DNA of 64,000 nt from an uncultured Flavobacteriaceae bacterium (GTDB lineage Bacteria; Bacteroidota; Bacteroidia; Flavobacteriales; Flavobacteriaceae). Below the pieces are notes generated by a model. It was not told the origin of the DNA. It ran no database searches and saw nothing but the letters and a program-made list of their open reading frames with translations. Of the stretch, positions 26,518 to 35,413 are shown piece after piece. How positions within the stretch are numbered: the stretch's first letter is position 1; the number at the start of each line of letters is the position of its first letter. Made by a program: the position numbers and the translations under genes. Location of the stretch: positions 558,001 to 622,000 of the forward strand of contig CANNCA010000001.1 in NCBI GenBank assembly GCA_947503005.1, read 5' to 3'.

Positions 26518-27581
26518 TTCCAATGTGTTCTTAGAAATCTCAGAAAATTACCGTGCATGATATTCTCGATATCTGTTGTAGAATATCCCCTTTCTTTCAG
26601 TATATGGGGTACTTGTTGTAAATCGGCTATGGTATCTATATCTGCCGGAGATTGTTCTTTTCCAAAACCTCCATCAAGGTCAGTTCCAATACCTACGTGT
26701 AAAGCATTACCCGCTAGTTGGCAAATATGGTCAATATTGTCGGCCATTTGTTGAAGCGAGACGCCCATTGATTGGGGGGTAGACTTGCCCCGCTCCCAAT
26801 TCGGAACCATCATCCAAGCATCTAGTACCATTCCGATCACCGCTTTTCTTTCCAGAAGCTCTTTTATTTGCTCATCTGAAAATTGACGATTGTGGTCGAC
26901 CAATTTTCTACAGTTGTTATGACTTGCCCATACGGCGCCCTGATATACATCCATAGCTCCCCAAAAACTTTGGTCGCATAAATGAGTAGCATCCAAAATT
27001 ATATTCAGGCGCTCTACCTCTTTTAGTAATTCTTTTCCTTTTGTGCCGATACCTCCTACGGAATTCGTGCCATGAGCATAAGTCCCTGGACCATAATGAC
27101 CGGGCCCTATTGCTCGTAACCCCTGTTCGTAGGAGCGCTCTAGATGTTCAATAGTAATCATGGAATCCGCTCCTTCCAAACTCAAGATATAACCAATGGG
27201 TTTCTTTTCAGCAGTACTGTTTTGCCAATTTTCAAGATGTATATTCAAAGTTGCCAGATTGGTGATTTGTGTCAGTTCGCCCGCTTCTTCCATCGCTTTG
27301 TACCAAGCCAACTGGCCTTGTGTCTGTGCCCAAGCTTGCTGGGGAGAATTCCAACCTGGCAATGGATTGTCTTTATGAACGTAGCGTGCAATCTGTGTCG
27401 CAACACAGAGGCCGATATTACCTTTTCGCATGGCATCAAAAGAAACGGTATTCTTACCCCGATCGGGCTTATCGGTCATCCCTTTTTCACTTTCGCGAAT
27501 TTCCGTAACGGGCCATCGCAGGTCGCGATTCCACTCCAGGGCGTTCATGGCTAAATCTAAATGGGCGTCGAAAATTAGCAT
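26514..27581 (-). CDS. Membrane-dipeptidase family (M19) peptidase
   Basis: A 355-residue zinc dipeptidase. Metal ligands and family motifs are seen at FDAHLDLAMNA (residues 4-14), the LSLEGAD Glu, the ATHLCDQSFW and ASHNNCR His residues, and GIGTDLDGG. The M19 family splits dipeptides and is known for accepting a D-residue at the C-terminal side. No signal peptide is evident, so it is probably cytoplasmic. It is 2 bp from the D-threonine aldolase/D-serine dehydratase-family gene, which could use a released D-hydroxy-amino acid. Confidence 0.85.
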   Translation of the reverse strand: MLIFDAHLDLAMNALEWNRDLRWPVTEIRESEKGMTDKPDRGKNTVSFDAMRKGNIGLCVATQIARYVHKDNPLPGWNSPQQAWAQTQGQLAWYKAMEEAGELTQITNLATLNIHLENWQNSTAEKKPIGYILSLEGADSMITIEHLERSYEQGLRAIGPGHYGPGTYAHGTNSVGGIGTKGKELLKEVERLNIILDATHLCDQSFWGAMDVYQGAVWASHNNCRKLVDHNRQFSDEQIKELLERKAVIGMVLDAWMMVPNWERGKSTPQSMGVSLQQMADNIDHICQLAGNALHVGIGTDLDGGFGKEQSPADIDTIADLQQVPHILKERGYSTTDIENIMHGNFLRFLRTHWK

Positions 27582-27583
27582 GT

Positions 27584-28693
27584 CTAAATTGTTATTTTTT
27601 GGTTTCTAGCTGCAACTTTCCATTCATTCGTGATTTTTCCATTTTCTACAACTTGCAAAGTCTCATATTTGGCAACCGTTGGGCAAACATGCATAGGTAC
27701 AGCATAAAAACCTTGTCCTACTTCATAGAGATTACCATCTTTTACCTTCACTACCAAATGCTCTTCACTTTGACTTATTTGTTCACTATCCGGTAGGTTT
27801 AAAAATTGCACCCTTGGAAAATTCATTTCAGGGGCAATGGACTTATGACCAATGTCAAAGCAGAGGATATTTTGAGCTGGTTTGCTAATGATCCGTGTAA
27901 ATAAGATGGCGGCCAGCTGAAAGTTCATGTACGGAAAAAGCTCTGCATAACGTGCATCCCATAATAGCGTAGTGCCGGGTGCAACATCTGCCGTTTTTCT
28001 CTGGGCATGTATGGGAAACGAAGGAGAGCCGCCTGCTACAATATTCTCCACTTTAATGCCTTGATTCTTTAACTCATTTCTTAATGCCAGAACAGGTTCA
28101 AAGGCAGCATCCACCATTTCCTTTTGCCTGTCAAAAGATGTTTCACGTATATGTCCGTCATAGATGTGAAATCCTTTTGCATGAAGATGTGGATTTTCTG
28201 AAATGTGGCGGAATAGTTTTGCACCATTTTCGTCGGGAGCTATTCCTGTGCGATCCATTCCGACATTAATATCCATCCATACAGAAATAATCATTTTTTT
28301 TGCCGAAGCAAAAGCCGTTATTTCTGATGACATTTTTAAATCGTCAACCAAGGTTGAAAATTCCGAGTTTGGAAATTTTTTTATTAGTAAGACAAAACGC
28401 TCCATATTGGCGCCGACCAAAGGCATTGCCAAGAGAATCTCCTGGCCCCCACAAAGGCCTAATAGTTCTGCCTCGGCAATGGTCGCACACTTGAACTTTT
28501 GAATTCCATGTGCCATCTGCATTTTTACAATTTCCGTAGTTTTATGGGTTTTGATATGTGGGCGTAAGTAGTTTACATCGTCAACCAACGAAATCATTTC
28601 TTGAATGTTTTTTTCTATCCTATCGGGATAGATTAAAAGCGAAGGTGAAATAAGGTTTGATGTATCATCAACCTCGTACCAATTTGATTTCAT
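27584..28693 (-). CDS. D-threonine aldolase/D-serine dehydratase family PLP enzyme
   Basis: A 369-residue fold-type III PLP enzyme. The PLP lysine lies in LRPHIKTHKT (about residues 42-51), and the C-terminal metal site has the paired His and Cys in PMHVCPTV, as in zinc-dependent D-serine dehydratases and D-threonine aldolases. I chose the ATG at 28693 (MKSNWYEVDD); the longer frame extends into the RidA gene's end. Reaction: dehydration of D-serine-like or retro-aldol cleavage of D-threonine-like substrates. RidA, next upstream, would remove the reactive enamine formed by dehydration. Confidence 0.82.
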   Translation of the reverse strand: MKSNWYEVDDTSNLISPSLLIYPDRIEKNIQEMISLVDDVNYLRPHIKTHKTTEIVKMQMAHGIQKFKCATIAEAELLGLCGGQEILLAMPLVGANMERFVLLIKKFPNSEFSTLVDDLKMSSEITAFASAKKMIISVWMDINVGMDRTGIAPDENGAKLFRHISENPHLHAKGFHIYDGHIRETSFDRQKEMVDAAFEPVLALRNELKNQGIKVENIVAGGSPSFPIHAQRKTADVAPGTTLLWDARYAELFPYMNFQLAAILFTRIISKPAQNILCFDIGHKSIAPEMNFPRVQFLNLPDSEQISQSEEHLVVKVKDGNLYEVGQGFYAVPMHVCPTVAKYETLQVVENGKITNEWKVAARNQKITI

Positions 28694-28703
28694 AGTTATG
28701 CTA

Positions 28704-29165
28704 TTAATGAAGTTCGAACATCGCTTCAATTTCTACCGCGATTCCTCCTGGAAGCATCATACCTACCGCACTACGAACGCCGACCCCATTATCCGGTCCG
28801 AATATATCGGCCATTAATTCACTGTAACCATTGATGACCAAAGGTTGATCACCAAAATCGGAGGTGCAATTGACCATGCCCAGTGTTTTTACGAGACGTT
28901 TGATACGATTTACATCACCAAAATGTGTTGTGATGGTCGCCAGCATCGTCAGAGCAGTTTGGCGGGCAGCTGCTTTTCCTTCGGCTAAAGAAAGGGTGTC
29001 ACCGACCCGGCCTACAATTAAAGTACCGTCGGTTCGCATACAACCTTGTCCTGAGACATAAAGGAAATTATCGACTACTAAAACGGGCTTGTACAACCCT
29101 GCCGGCGGAGGGGCTGGAGGTAACACTAGTCCTAATGATTTGATTCGTTCTGAAGGTGATTCCAT
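28704..29165 (-). CDS. RidA-family enamine/imine deaminase
   Basis: A 153-residue RidA/YjgF-family protein from the ATG at 29165 (MESPSERIKSLG), chosen because the longer frame overlaps the permease gene. Motifs include VSGQG and the Arg in GVRSAVGMMLPGG, the residue that binds the carboxylate of 2-aminoacrylate, and EIEAMF at the end. RidA proteins hydrolyse enamines released by PLP dehydratases, which fits the neighbouring D-serine dehydratase-like gene. Slightly longer than the minimal RidA (about 130) due to an N-terminal extension. Confidence 0.88.
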   Translation of the reverse strand: MESPSERIKSLGLVLPPAPPPAGLYKPVLVVDNFLYVSGQGCMRTDGTLIVGRVGDTLSLAEGKAAARQTALTMLATITTHFGDVNRIKRLVKTLGMVNCTSDFGDQPLVINGYSELMADIFGPDNGVGVRSAVGMMLPGGIAVEIEAMFELH

Positions 29166-29175
29166 ACTATAATTT

Positions 29176-30492
29176 TTAAATGAAAATATCCAATACCAAT
29201 ACTCCAAGAAGTCCCATGACCCCAACGGTAGTTTCCATGACGGTCCAAGTTTTCAAGGTGTCTTTTACTGATAGGTTAAAATATTCTTTGTACAACCAAA
29301 AGCCTCCATCATTGACATGGGACAGCATCAAACTACCCGAACCGATGGCCAATACCATCAGTTCTGGACTCACATCCGTCCCTGACAAAAGGGGTAAGAC
29401 GATTCCAGCTGCGGTCAGACCGGCAACCGTGGCCGAACCCACACACACTCTAATAGCGGTAGCAATAAGCCATGCCAAAATCAAGGGAGAAATTGTGGAG
29501 CCTTTGAGCATATTCCCAATATAATCGCTGACACCACTATCGACCAATACTTCTTTTAAGGCGCCAGCACCTGCAATGATTAAAAGTACCATTGTAATGC
29601 CTGCTACGGCACTTGAAACCGAACTCATTATTTCCGTCATTTTTCTTCCGCGCGCCAGTCCTAAAGTATAAATAGCGACTAAGACTGAAAGGAGCATGGC
29701 GATGACGGGATTACCGGCAACCATTACAATCTTCTTTATGATATTTCCATCCGGTAGTAGCAAATCTAACAATGCTGCCAATCCTATTAAAATGACAGGG
29801 AGTAAGGCCGTGAAAATACTTATCCCTGTTCCGGGCATTTCTTCATCTGTTAGTATTTTCGGATTTAGAAACTCTTTCAAAGGAGTCGCCTCAATATTCT
29901 TAATTGTTCTTGAAAACAACGGTCCGGCAACAACGATTGCCGGAATGGCGACGATAATGCCGTATAGCAATGTCTTGCCCATGTCCGCATCGAACATCAC
30001 AGCTATGCCTGTCGGTGCCGGGTGGGGAGGAAGATAGCCATGTGTCACTGAAAGGGAGGCCAACATGGGAAGGCCGACGTAAATCAAGGGCAACCCCGTA
30101 GCAGCCGCTACCGTGAAAATTAAAGGAACCAAAATGACAAATCCCACGGAATAAAACATGGGGATACCTACTATGAATCCGGTAATCACTACGGCCCACT
30201 GAATGTTTTTTTTACCGAATTTTTCAACCAATTTGGTCGTAATACGTTGGGCGGCGCCACTATCGGCAACCAGTTTTCCCAGCATGGCGCCAAGGCCTAA
30301 AATCATCACTAGACTACCCAAAGTCTTTCCCAAACCAGTTTGAATGGAGTCAACAACTTTTAAAATGTCCATTCCCTCTGCTACGCCTACCAGAAGAGAG
30401 ACAATGATAAAAGAGATAAAAGCGTTGAGTTTGAACTTTGCTATCAAAAGGAACAATAGAAGTATTCCACCAATAACAATGACAAGAGGCAT
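29176..30492 (-). CDS. GntP-family permease
   Basis: A 438-residue inner-membrane permease with about 12 hydrophobic helices and GntP-type stretches such as PMFYSVGFVILVPLIF and LPPHPAPTG. GntP members carry gluconate, but the family also includes the D-serine permease DsdX. The following genes (RidA, D-amino acid PLP enzyme, M19 dipeptidase) favour a D-hydroxy-amino acid or similar small acid over gluconate, since no gluconate kinase or dehydratase is present. It is the first gene of the operon. Confidence 0.87.
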   Translation of the reverse strand: MPLVIVIGGILLLFLLIAKFKLNAFISFIIVSLLVGVAEGMDILKVVDSIQTGLGKTLGSLVMILGLGAMLGKLVADSGAAQRITTKLVEKFGKKNIQWAVVITGFIVGIPMFYSVGFVILVPLIFTVAAATGLPLIYVGLPMLASLSVTHGYLPPHPAPTGIAVMFDADMGKTLLYGIIVAIPAIVVAGPLFSRTIKNIEATPLKEFLNPKILTDEEMPGTGISIFTALLPVILIGLAALLDLLLPDGNIIKKIVMVAGNPVIAMLLSVLVAIYTLGLARGRKMTEIMSSVSSAVAGITMVLLIIAGAGALKEVLVDSGVSDYIGNMLKGSTISPLILAWLIATAIRVCVGSATVAGLTAAGIVLPLLSGTDVSPELMVLAIGSGSLMLSHVNDGGFWLYKEYFNLSVKDTLKTWTVMETTVGVMGLLGVLVLDIFI

Positions 30493-30627
30493 AGGTCGGT
30501 TTTAGAACACTAAATATAGTAATAATCGGTGACCTCGATTATCAAATATCGAACAGAAGTTCTGTTGTATAGTATCTAAAGTATATTTAAAACGTTTCTC
30601 CTAAAATTAATTATGTTTTGGATATCG
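30493..30627 (-). promoter_or_regulatory. Upstream region of the GntP operon
   Basis: On the minus strand TATATTTA (30511-30518) is a one-mismatch TAnnTTTG core 18 bp before the permease ATG. A 6-bp inverted repeat AACAGA/TCTGTT (30552-30557, 30561-30566) lies about 35-50 bp further upstream, where an activator or repressor could bind, and an AAACGTTT palindrome sits at 30590-30597. No regulator gene for the operon is adjacent. Confidence 0.4.
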
Positions 30628-31089
30628 TTAGCTTTGAATAGCAACGAATATATCGACTTCGGCATTGGTAATGTCCTTTGCCTTTTCGCCATAGATTTCG
30701 AAATCGGCCGTATATAATCTATCAAGCTCCGTATTCCAGATATCAACCCATATTTGGTAAATTGCCCCTTTGGTGGCATCACCTTTTGATACAAATTTCG
30801 CAAAAGTTCCGCCTTGGAAAGATTGGCCTATCATTCCTTCGGGAATGTTCTCCAACGAACTGACTTTGCAACCCAAAATAGTATCATAAGGTTTGGTATG
30901 GTCACTTTCGTAGTTGGTGTAAATGGAAAAGATTTCATCACTTACTTTATTGGGTATTTTTGAAGAAATGCCTTCGGTCATAAATTTTTCCCAGAGTGAA
31001 CCAATGTCCGAGGCTGCTTGGCGGTTTTCGTTTGTTGTTCGTACTGAGATTCCGATGATCTGAAAGGGGTCGAGTTTTACAGTTTGCAT
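30628..31089 (-). CDS. GyrI-like small-molecule-binding domain protein
   Basis: A 153-residue protein matching the GyrI-like/AraC effector-binding fold: the start FQIIGISVRTTNEN, the central ISSKIPN, the SIYTNYESDHTKPYDTILGCKV stretch and a final DFEIYG near the C-terminus. There is no DNA-binding domain, so it is a standalone ligand-binding protein. It precedes a long AT-rich gap and is read away from ssb. The role is unknown; such proteins can bind hydrophobic cations or hydrolyse small reactive compounds. Confidence 0.72.
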   Translation of the reverse strand: MQTVKLDPFQIIGISVRTTNENRQAASDIGSLWEKFMTEGISSKIPNKVSDEIFSIYTNYESDHTKPYDTILGCKVSSLENIPEGMIGQSFQGGTFAKFVSKGDATKGAIYQIWVDIWNTELDRLYTADFEIYGEKAKDITNAEVDIFVAIQS

Positions 31090-31429
31090 GTTCCATGATT
31101 TTTAAGATTTGTTACAAAGATAATTGCGTATTGTGTCATATTATGTCAGGGGTAATTTTTTAATTTGAGAGGTTATTTTGTATATAGATGCCCTATAAAA
31201 GGGCATCAATTCAAATTTAATATACTACTTTTTTAAATTATAAAATTCTAATAATCAATTATATAAATAATTATAAACATTTACATACGAATGTAAACGT
31301 ATACAAATGTATAACATACGAATAATATTTTGATGTCGCTTTAGGTTTGCAATGTCGAAACATAAGAACTCGACAAAATAAATTGTTAAACCTGTCTGTG
31401 TACTATGGCAGACACTTAAAATTCTTATT
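31090..31429. other. AT-rich gap upstream of ssb with nested repeats
   Basis: 340 bp without a supported gene. It holds a 7-bp hairpin (GATGCCC 31187-31193 / GGGCATC 31201-31207), a 10-bp direct repeat ACATACGAAT (31283-31292 and 31314-31323, 31 bp apart), a TTTACAT/ATGTAAA inverted repeat around the first copy (31280-31297), a TGTCGA/TCGACA pair (31353-31358, 31370-31375) and a TGTCTG/CAGACA hairpin (31393-31398, 31409-31414) in the likely ssb leader. A small minus-strand reading frame here has no coding character. The repeats may be binding sites or chance in very AT-rich DNA. Confidence 0.5.
31342..31349 (+). promoter_or_regulatory. Candidate promoter core for ssb
   Basis: TAGGTTTG fits TAnnTTTG, 80 bp before the ssb ATG. 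The resulting leader would contain the 31393-31414 hairpin. No upstream TTTG element at the right distance is clear. Confidence 0.35.
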
Positions 31430-31762
31430 ATGAATGCACTTAAAAATTCAGTACAATTAATTGGACACTTAGGGCAAGACCCAGAAATCGTGAACTTGGA
31501 AAGTGGTAGTAAACTTGCCAAATTTTCTGTAGCTACAAGTGATAGTTACAAAAATGCCAAAGGCGAAAAAGTAGAAGATACCCAATGGCATAATGTCGTC
31601 GCTTGGGGAAAAACAGCAGAGATTGTTGAGAACTATCTGGTCAAAGGAAAACAGGTTGCCGTGGAGGGCAAATTGATCCACCGATCATATGAAACAAAAG
31701 AAGGTGAAAAACGGTATATCACAGAGATAAAATGTAATGAACTTTTGATGTTGGGGAAGTAA
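31430..31762 (+). CDS. Short single-stranded DNA-binding protein
   Basis: A 110-residue SSB with the OB-fold landmarks QLIGHLGQDPEI, TQWHNVVAWGKTAE and the closing KCNELLMLGK. It ends right after the OB fold and so lacks the flexible linker and acidic DDDIPF-like tail by which the housekeeping SSB recruits repair and replication enzymes. This shorter form is known as a second SSB in this phylum. Next downstream is recQ, but a hairpin terminator lies between them. Confidence 0.92.
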   Translation: MNALKNSVQLIGHLGQDPEIVNLESGSKLAKFSVATSDSYKNAKGEKVEDTQWHNVVAWGKTAEIVENYLVKGKQVAVEGKLIHRSYETKEGEKRYITEIKCNELLMLGK

Positions 31763-31782
31763 TTCTTTCTTGAAAATAAATA

Positions 31783-31814
31783 ATGGAGGCCATATAATGG
31801 CCTCCATAAATTTT
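31783..31814 (+). terminator. Terminator-like hairpin between ssb and recQ
   Basis: An 11-bp perfect inverted repeat (ATGGAGGCCAT 31783-31793 with ATGGCCTCCAT 31797-31807) with a 3-base loop, followed by AAATTTT. The T run is short and offset, so termination may be partial. Confidence 0.6.
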
Positions 31815-31841
31815 AAATGAAAAAGTGGATTAACTTTACCC

Positions 31842-33932
31842 ATGCTCGCAACTGAATACAAACAACAACTTTTACCCCTTCTCAAAACCCATTTTGGTTA
31901 CGATTCGTTCCGACCAAATCAGTTGGAAGTAATTGAAGACGTACTCTCCAAAAAAGACGTCTTGGCCATTATGCCAACAGGTGGTGGGAAGTCCCTTTGC
32001 TTTCAATTGCCGGCCTTGGCGATGGAAGGTACCGCTATTGTGATTTCGCCTTTAATTGCATTGATGAAAGATCAGGTCGATGTTCTTCGTGCCAATGGAA
32101 TCGCAGCAGCATACTACAACAGTTCGCAACCGCAAGAAGTTCAGGCATCCATTTTTCAGCAGCTTATAAATGGAGAATTGAAATTATTCTATGTGGCCCC
32201 TGAAAGTATTGCGCAGTTTGATGCGGTTTTTGAGAAGCTTCAAATTAGCTTATTCGCGGTGGATGAGGCACATTGTATTTCTGCTTGGGGACATGATTTT
32301 CGTCCAGCTTATAACAAGTTAGGAAGTTTGAAAACCAGATTTCCTGAGGTTCCGGTTATGGCATTGACCGCAACTGCGGATAAGGCCACACAAGATGACA
32401 TTGTGGAGCAGCTTTCCATTCCGGAAGCATCACGGCACTTAGCATCTTTCAATCGCCCTAATTTGTATCTGGATGTGAGACCCGGTCAAAACCGTATCAA
32501 ACAGATTTTAAACTTCTTGGAAGCACGTTCTGATGAAAGTGGAATAATCTATTGTTTGAGCAGAAAGAATACGGAAAAGTTAGCTGAAAAACTGCGCAAC
32601 TCGGGCTATGATGCGGAAGCCTATCACGCTGGAATGGATACTCAAGAACGAACCTCTGTTCAAGAAGATTTCATCAATGACCGAACGCCTATTATTTGTG
32701 CTACCATTGCTTTTGGTATGGGAATCGACAAGAGCAATGTGCGCTGGGTCATTCATTATAATTTGCCCAAGAACCTAGAAGGCTATTACCAAGAAATCGG
32801 TCGCGCAGGCCGCGATAGTTTGCCTTCACATACATTGCTTTTTTACAGTTATGCCGATGTGGTGCAATTGCGGAAATTTATCGCAGATAGCGAAAATGCA
32901 GAAGTTCAGTATGCCAAGTTGGAGCGAATGCAGCAATATGCCGAAGCTTTAAGTTGTCGTCGTATCGCTTTGCTTAATTATTTTGGGGAACACGTTACCC
33001 AAGGCTGTGGCAATTGCGATATCTGTAAGGCCCCTCCTAAATATTTTGATGCTACGGTATTGACCCAAAAGATATGTTCGGCCGTAGTCCGGATGAAAGA
33101 ACAGGAATCTATGGGAATGCTAATTGATGTTTTACGTGGCGCACAAAATGCCCAAGTATTTGAAAAAGGACTTCAGAACATTAAAACATATGGAGCGATA
33201 AAAGATGTTTCATGGCAAGATTTGCAACAATATGTCATCCAATTACTGAATCAGGGCGTTCTGGAAATCAATTTTAGGGAAAACAATCGTATCGCTTTGA
33301 CACCCTTGGCGAAGGAAATTTTGTACGATAAAAAGTCGGTTCAATTGGCGATATTACATCAGGTCGAGAAACACATTGAGAAGAAAACACGCCCCAAAAG
33401 CGATAAAAAAGGACTATTTGAAAAGCTTCGGGTCTTGCGCTATCAAATTGCCAAAGAGCAAGGCGTACCGGCTTATGTGGTTTTCGGAGATGCCAGTTTA
33501 AAGGATATGGAAGCCAAACAACCAATGACCTTATTCGAATTTGCTGAGATTTCTGGAGTAGGGGAAGCCAAGCTAGAAAAATATGGAGATATCTTCCTAA
33601 AAGAAATCGTTGCCCATGTTGAAGCTACAAAACCCAAAATACCCACGCACGAACAAACTTGGATGTTATTCAAGGAAGGACTTTCTCCTTCAGAAATTGC
33701 CAAAAAAAGAGAACTCACCGAAAATACCATCTACAGTCATTTGCTAAAAAAACATGCCCAAGGTGAGGAAATTGATCTTCACGAATTAGTAACTATTGAA
33801 GAACTTTCCAATATAGAGAAGGCTAAACTAGATTTGCCTAAAGCTGAAGGACTAAAAGCCTATTTCGAGTATTTTGAAGAAAAGGTACCTTATTGGAAGA
33901 TTAAAATCGGGTTGCACTTGTTGGATTCGTAG
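31842..33932 (+). CDS. recQ: ATP-dependent DNA helicase RecQ
   Basis: A 696-residue RecQ helicase. Motifs in order: aromatic-Q start [10 protein letters not shown], Walker [17 protein letters not shown] in [17 protein letters not shown], motif VI region [10 protein letters not shown], the RQC zinc site CGNCDIC, then an HRDC domain and a C-terminal helix-turn-helix region ([20 protein letters not shown]). It unwinds DNA in recombination and repair. The near-match core TAACTTTA lies directly before the ATG, giving a very short or absent leader. Confidence 0.95.
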   Translation: MLATEYKQQLLPLLKTHFGYDSFRPNQLEVIEDVLSKKDVLAIMPTGGGKSLCFQLPALAMEGTAIVISPLIALMKDQVDVLRANGIAAAYYNSSQPQEVQASIFQQLINGELKLFYVAPESIAQFDAVFEKLQISLFAVDEAHCISAWGHDFRPAYNKLGSLKTRFPEVPVMALTATADKATQDDIVEQLSIPEASRHLASFNRPNLYLDVRPGQNRIKQILNFLEARSDESGIIYCLSRKNTEKLAEKLRNSGYDAEAYHAGMDTQERTSVQEDFINDRTPIICATIAFGMGIDKSNVRWVIHYNLPKNLEGYYQEIGRAGRDSLPSHTLLFYSYADVVQLRKFIADSENAEVQYAKLERMQQYAEALSCRRIALLNYFGEHVTQGCGNCDICKAPPKYFDATVLTQKICSAVVRMKEQESMGMLIDVLRGAQNAQVFEKGLQNIKTYGAIKDVSWQDLQQYVIQLLNQGVLEINFRENNRIALTPLAKEILYDKKSVQLAILHQVEKHIEKKTRPKSDKKGLFEKLRVLRYQIAKEQGVPAYVVFGDASLKDMEAKQPMTLFEFAEISGVGEAKLEKYGDIFLKEIVAHVEATKPKIPTHEQTWMLFKEGLSPSEIAKKRELTENTIYSHLLKKHAQGEEIDLHELVTIEELSNIEKAKLDLPKAEGLKAYFEYFEEKVPYWKIKIGLHLLDS

Positions 33933-33940
33933 AAATTTTT

Positions 33941-34119
33941 AAGCTCCCCTGCTCAGATGAGGAAGGGAATGAATTCCTGTGTAGCGGAAGAAAGGGGGTG
34001 GTTGAAAGCCCAAAATTTCGGGGCATCTCGGAAGATTGCTTTATTTGATTGAGGCTTGCGCTTTCAAACCCTCCGTCCAACAAGTTGGAAACCTCCCCTC
34101 GTCTGAGGGGAGGAGCTTT
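33941..34119. repeat. MITE-like element with imperfect terminal inverted repeats
   Basis: The left end AAGCTCCCCTGCTCAGATGAGG (33941 onward, first 20 bases shown by its ends AAGCTCCCCT and AGATGAGG) matches the reverse complement of the right end (34092-34119) with a few mismatches and a small gap. Nested inside, GGTTGAAAGC (34000-34009) pairs with GCTTTCAAACC (34060-34070), so the whole unit could fold back on itself. The translated minus strand (APPLRRGE...) is the kind of spurious peptide often produced by such dispersed repeats in this phylum. It encodes nothing and lies between convergent genes. Confidence 0.55.
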
Positions 34120-34122
34120 TTT
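34092..34122 (+). terminator. Rho-independent terminator after recQ (right end of the repeat)
   Basis: A 9-bp GC-rich stem (CCTCCCCTC 34092-34100 with GAGGGGAGG 34105-34113) with loop GTCT is followed by AGC and six T. It is well placed to end recQ transcription and is also part of the repeat element. Confidence 0.7.
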
Positions 34123-34126
34123 ATCT

Positions 34127-35413
34127 TTACCTCTTATCAATAACGCTAACAGGCTTCCTGCCTAATTTAGACAACTGCAATCGCTGAATTTCTTCTCTAG
34201 AACAGATTTCAATAGTCGGACTCACCCGTAGCTTGGAACGAAAATGATCCCTGATTTTAGACAGCAGGCTATCTGAAGCTTTCGGAGCAAATATCTTTAT
34301 CAGGATCTCGTCCGTTCCAATGTCATTATGGAATATTTCAATTACATGACCTTTGACATCTTGAAAATCGGCCAGTAAATTATTCATTACTGGAGGATAT
34401 AGAGTCGTGCCCTTGTATTTTATCATTTGCTTTTTGCGACCGATAACAGGACCTAAACGTGTTGTATTTCTTCCACAACTGCATGGTGTAGTATGCGCAA
34501 CAACAATATCTCCGGTTTTAAATCGTAACAGAGGCATTGCTTCTATGCCCAAAGTGGTGATAACTAATTCGCCTTCTTCTCCTTTGGCAACAGGTTGGTT
34601 TTTTTCATCCAAAATTTCGACGATTATCAATTCAGGATGTTGATGCCCCCCTATTTGTTCCGAACACTCTGTAAATGCCGTACTCATTTCGGTGGAAGCA
34701 TAGGTGGAATATAATTCAATTCCCCACTTAGCTTTTATTTTTTCTGCTAAAATATTCAAGGAAAAATCTTGATTCCTGAGGGATTCTCCAATACAAATGG
34801 CCCCTTTGATTCCAGAAGTATTGATGTCGATATCATGTGCCTCCGCGTATTGAATCAATTTCAAAAGGAAGGATGGCACAACGATCAGGTAGGTAGGTTT
34901 GAATTTGAGAATACTGTCCCATTGCAGTTCAGGTATGCCTGCACCTACCCGAATAATACCAGCGCCTAATTTACGGACTCCTAAAAAATAGGCCAATCCG
35001 GCCATAAAACGACGGTCAATGGTAGTGGTGAGTTGCAGAATATCTTCTTCTTGAATTCCCGCGCAAGCGAAAGAAATCGCTTCGTTATACGCCAAGCGGT
35101 CTAAATCTTTGTCGGTCAAACCTACAGTTACGGGTTCTCCCAAGGTGCCAGAAGTAGTCACAAAATCGATGATTTTTGATTTCGGAACACAGAAAAAATC
35201 ATCATTGTGTTGTTGTAAATCTTCTTTAGTGGTAACGGGAATTTTAACCAGGTCTTCCAAAGATTTTATATCCGTAGGGTTGATTTTATAGTTCCGAAAT
35301 ATACGTCGATAATAAGGTGATTTCTCGCTCACATAATTCATCAACTCTTTCAGCTTTACTTCTTGAAAGGATTTGATTTCTTGGGGTGTTGCCTTCTCTA
35401 TTTCTGGAATCAT
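34127..35413 (-). CDS. PaaK-like AMP-forming acid ligase of the pigment cluster
   Basis: A 428-residue phenylacetate-CoA ligase-like enzyme with the adenylation loop VTTSGTLGEPVTV, the STYASTEMSTAF motif and RFKTGDIV near the C-terminal domain. It would activate an aryl or acyl acid, plausibly the coumarate-type starter of the aryl polyene, as a thioester on CoA or an ACP. It is the last gene of the pigment cluster; its ATG overlaps the C45 gene stop by 4 bp. The ammonia-lyase that would make the aryl acid is not in the window. Confidence 0.82.
   Translation of the reverse strand: MIPEIEKATPQEIKSFQEVKLKELMNYVSEKSPYYRRIFRNYKINPTDIKSLEDLVKIPVTTKEDLQQHNDDFFCVPKSKIIDFVTTSGTLGEPVTVGLTDKDLDRLAYNEAISFACAGIQEEDILQLTTTIDRRFMAGLAYFLGVRKLGAGIIRVGAGIPELQWDSILKFKPTYLIVVPSFLLKLIQYAEAHDIDINTSGIKGAICIGESLRNQDFSLNILAEKIKAKWGIELYSTYASTEMSTAFTECSEQIGGHQHPELIIVEILDEKNQPVAKGEEGELVITTLGIEAMPLLRFKTGDIVVAHTTPCSCGRNTTRLGPVIGRKKQMIKYKGTTLYPPVMNNLLADFQDVKGHVIEIFHNDIGTDEILIKIFAPKASDSLLSKIRDHFRSKLRVSPTIEICSREEIQRLQLSKLGRKPVSVIDKR

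Noticed and set aside
26518-26523. TTG start for the SGNH hydrolase
   Set aside because: The ATG at 26517 gives a direct ATGA overlap with the dipeptidase stop and a cleaner Tat-like signal.
31255-31521. An 88-residue minus-strand reading frame upstream of and into ssb
   Set aside because: AT-rich sequence, no domain and it overlaps the well-supported ssb gene on the other strand.
33901-34140. A 79-residue minus-strand reading frame between recQ and the PaaK-like gene
   Set aside because: It spans the inverted-repeat element and reads as the spurious peptide such repeats often give; no ribosome site or conserved domain supports it.
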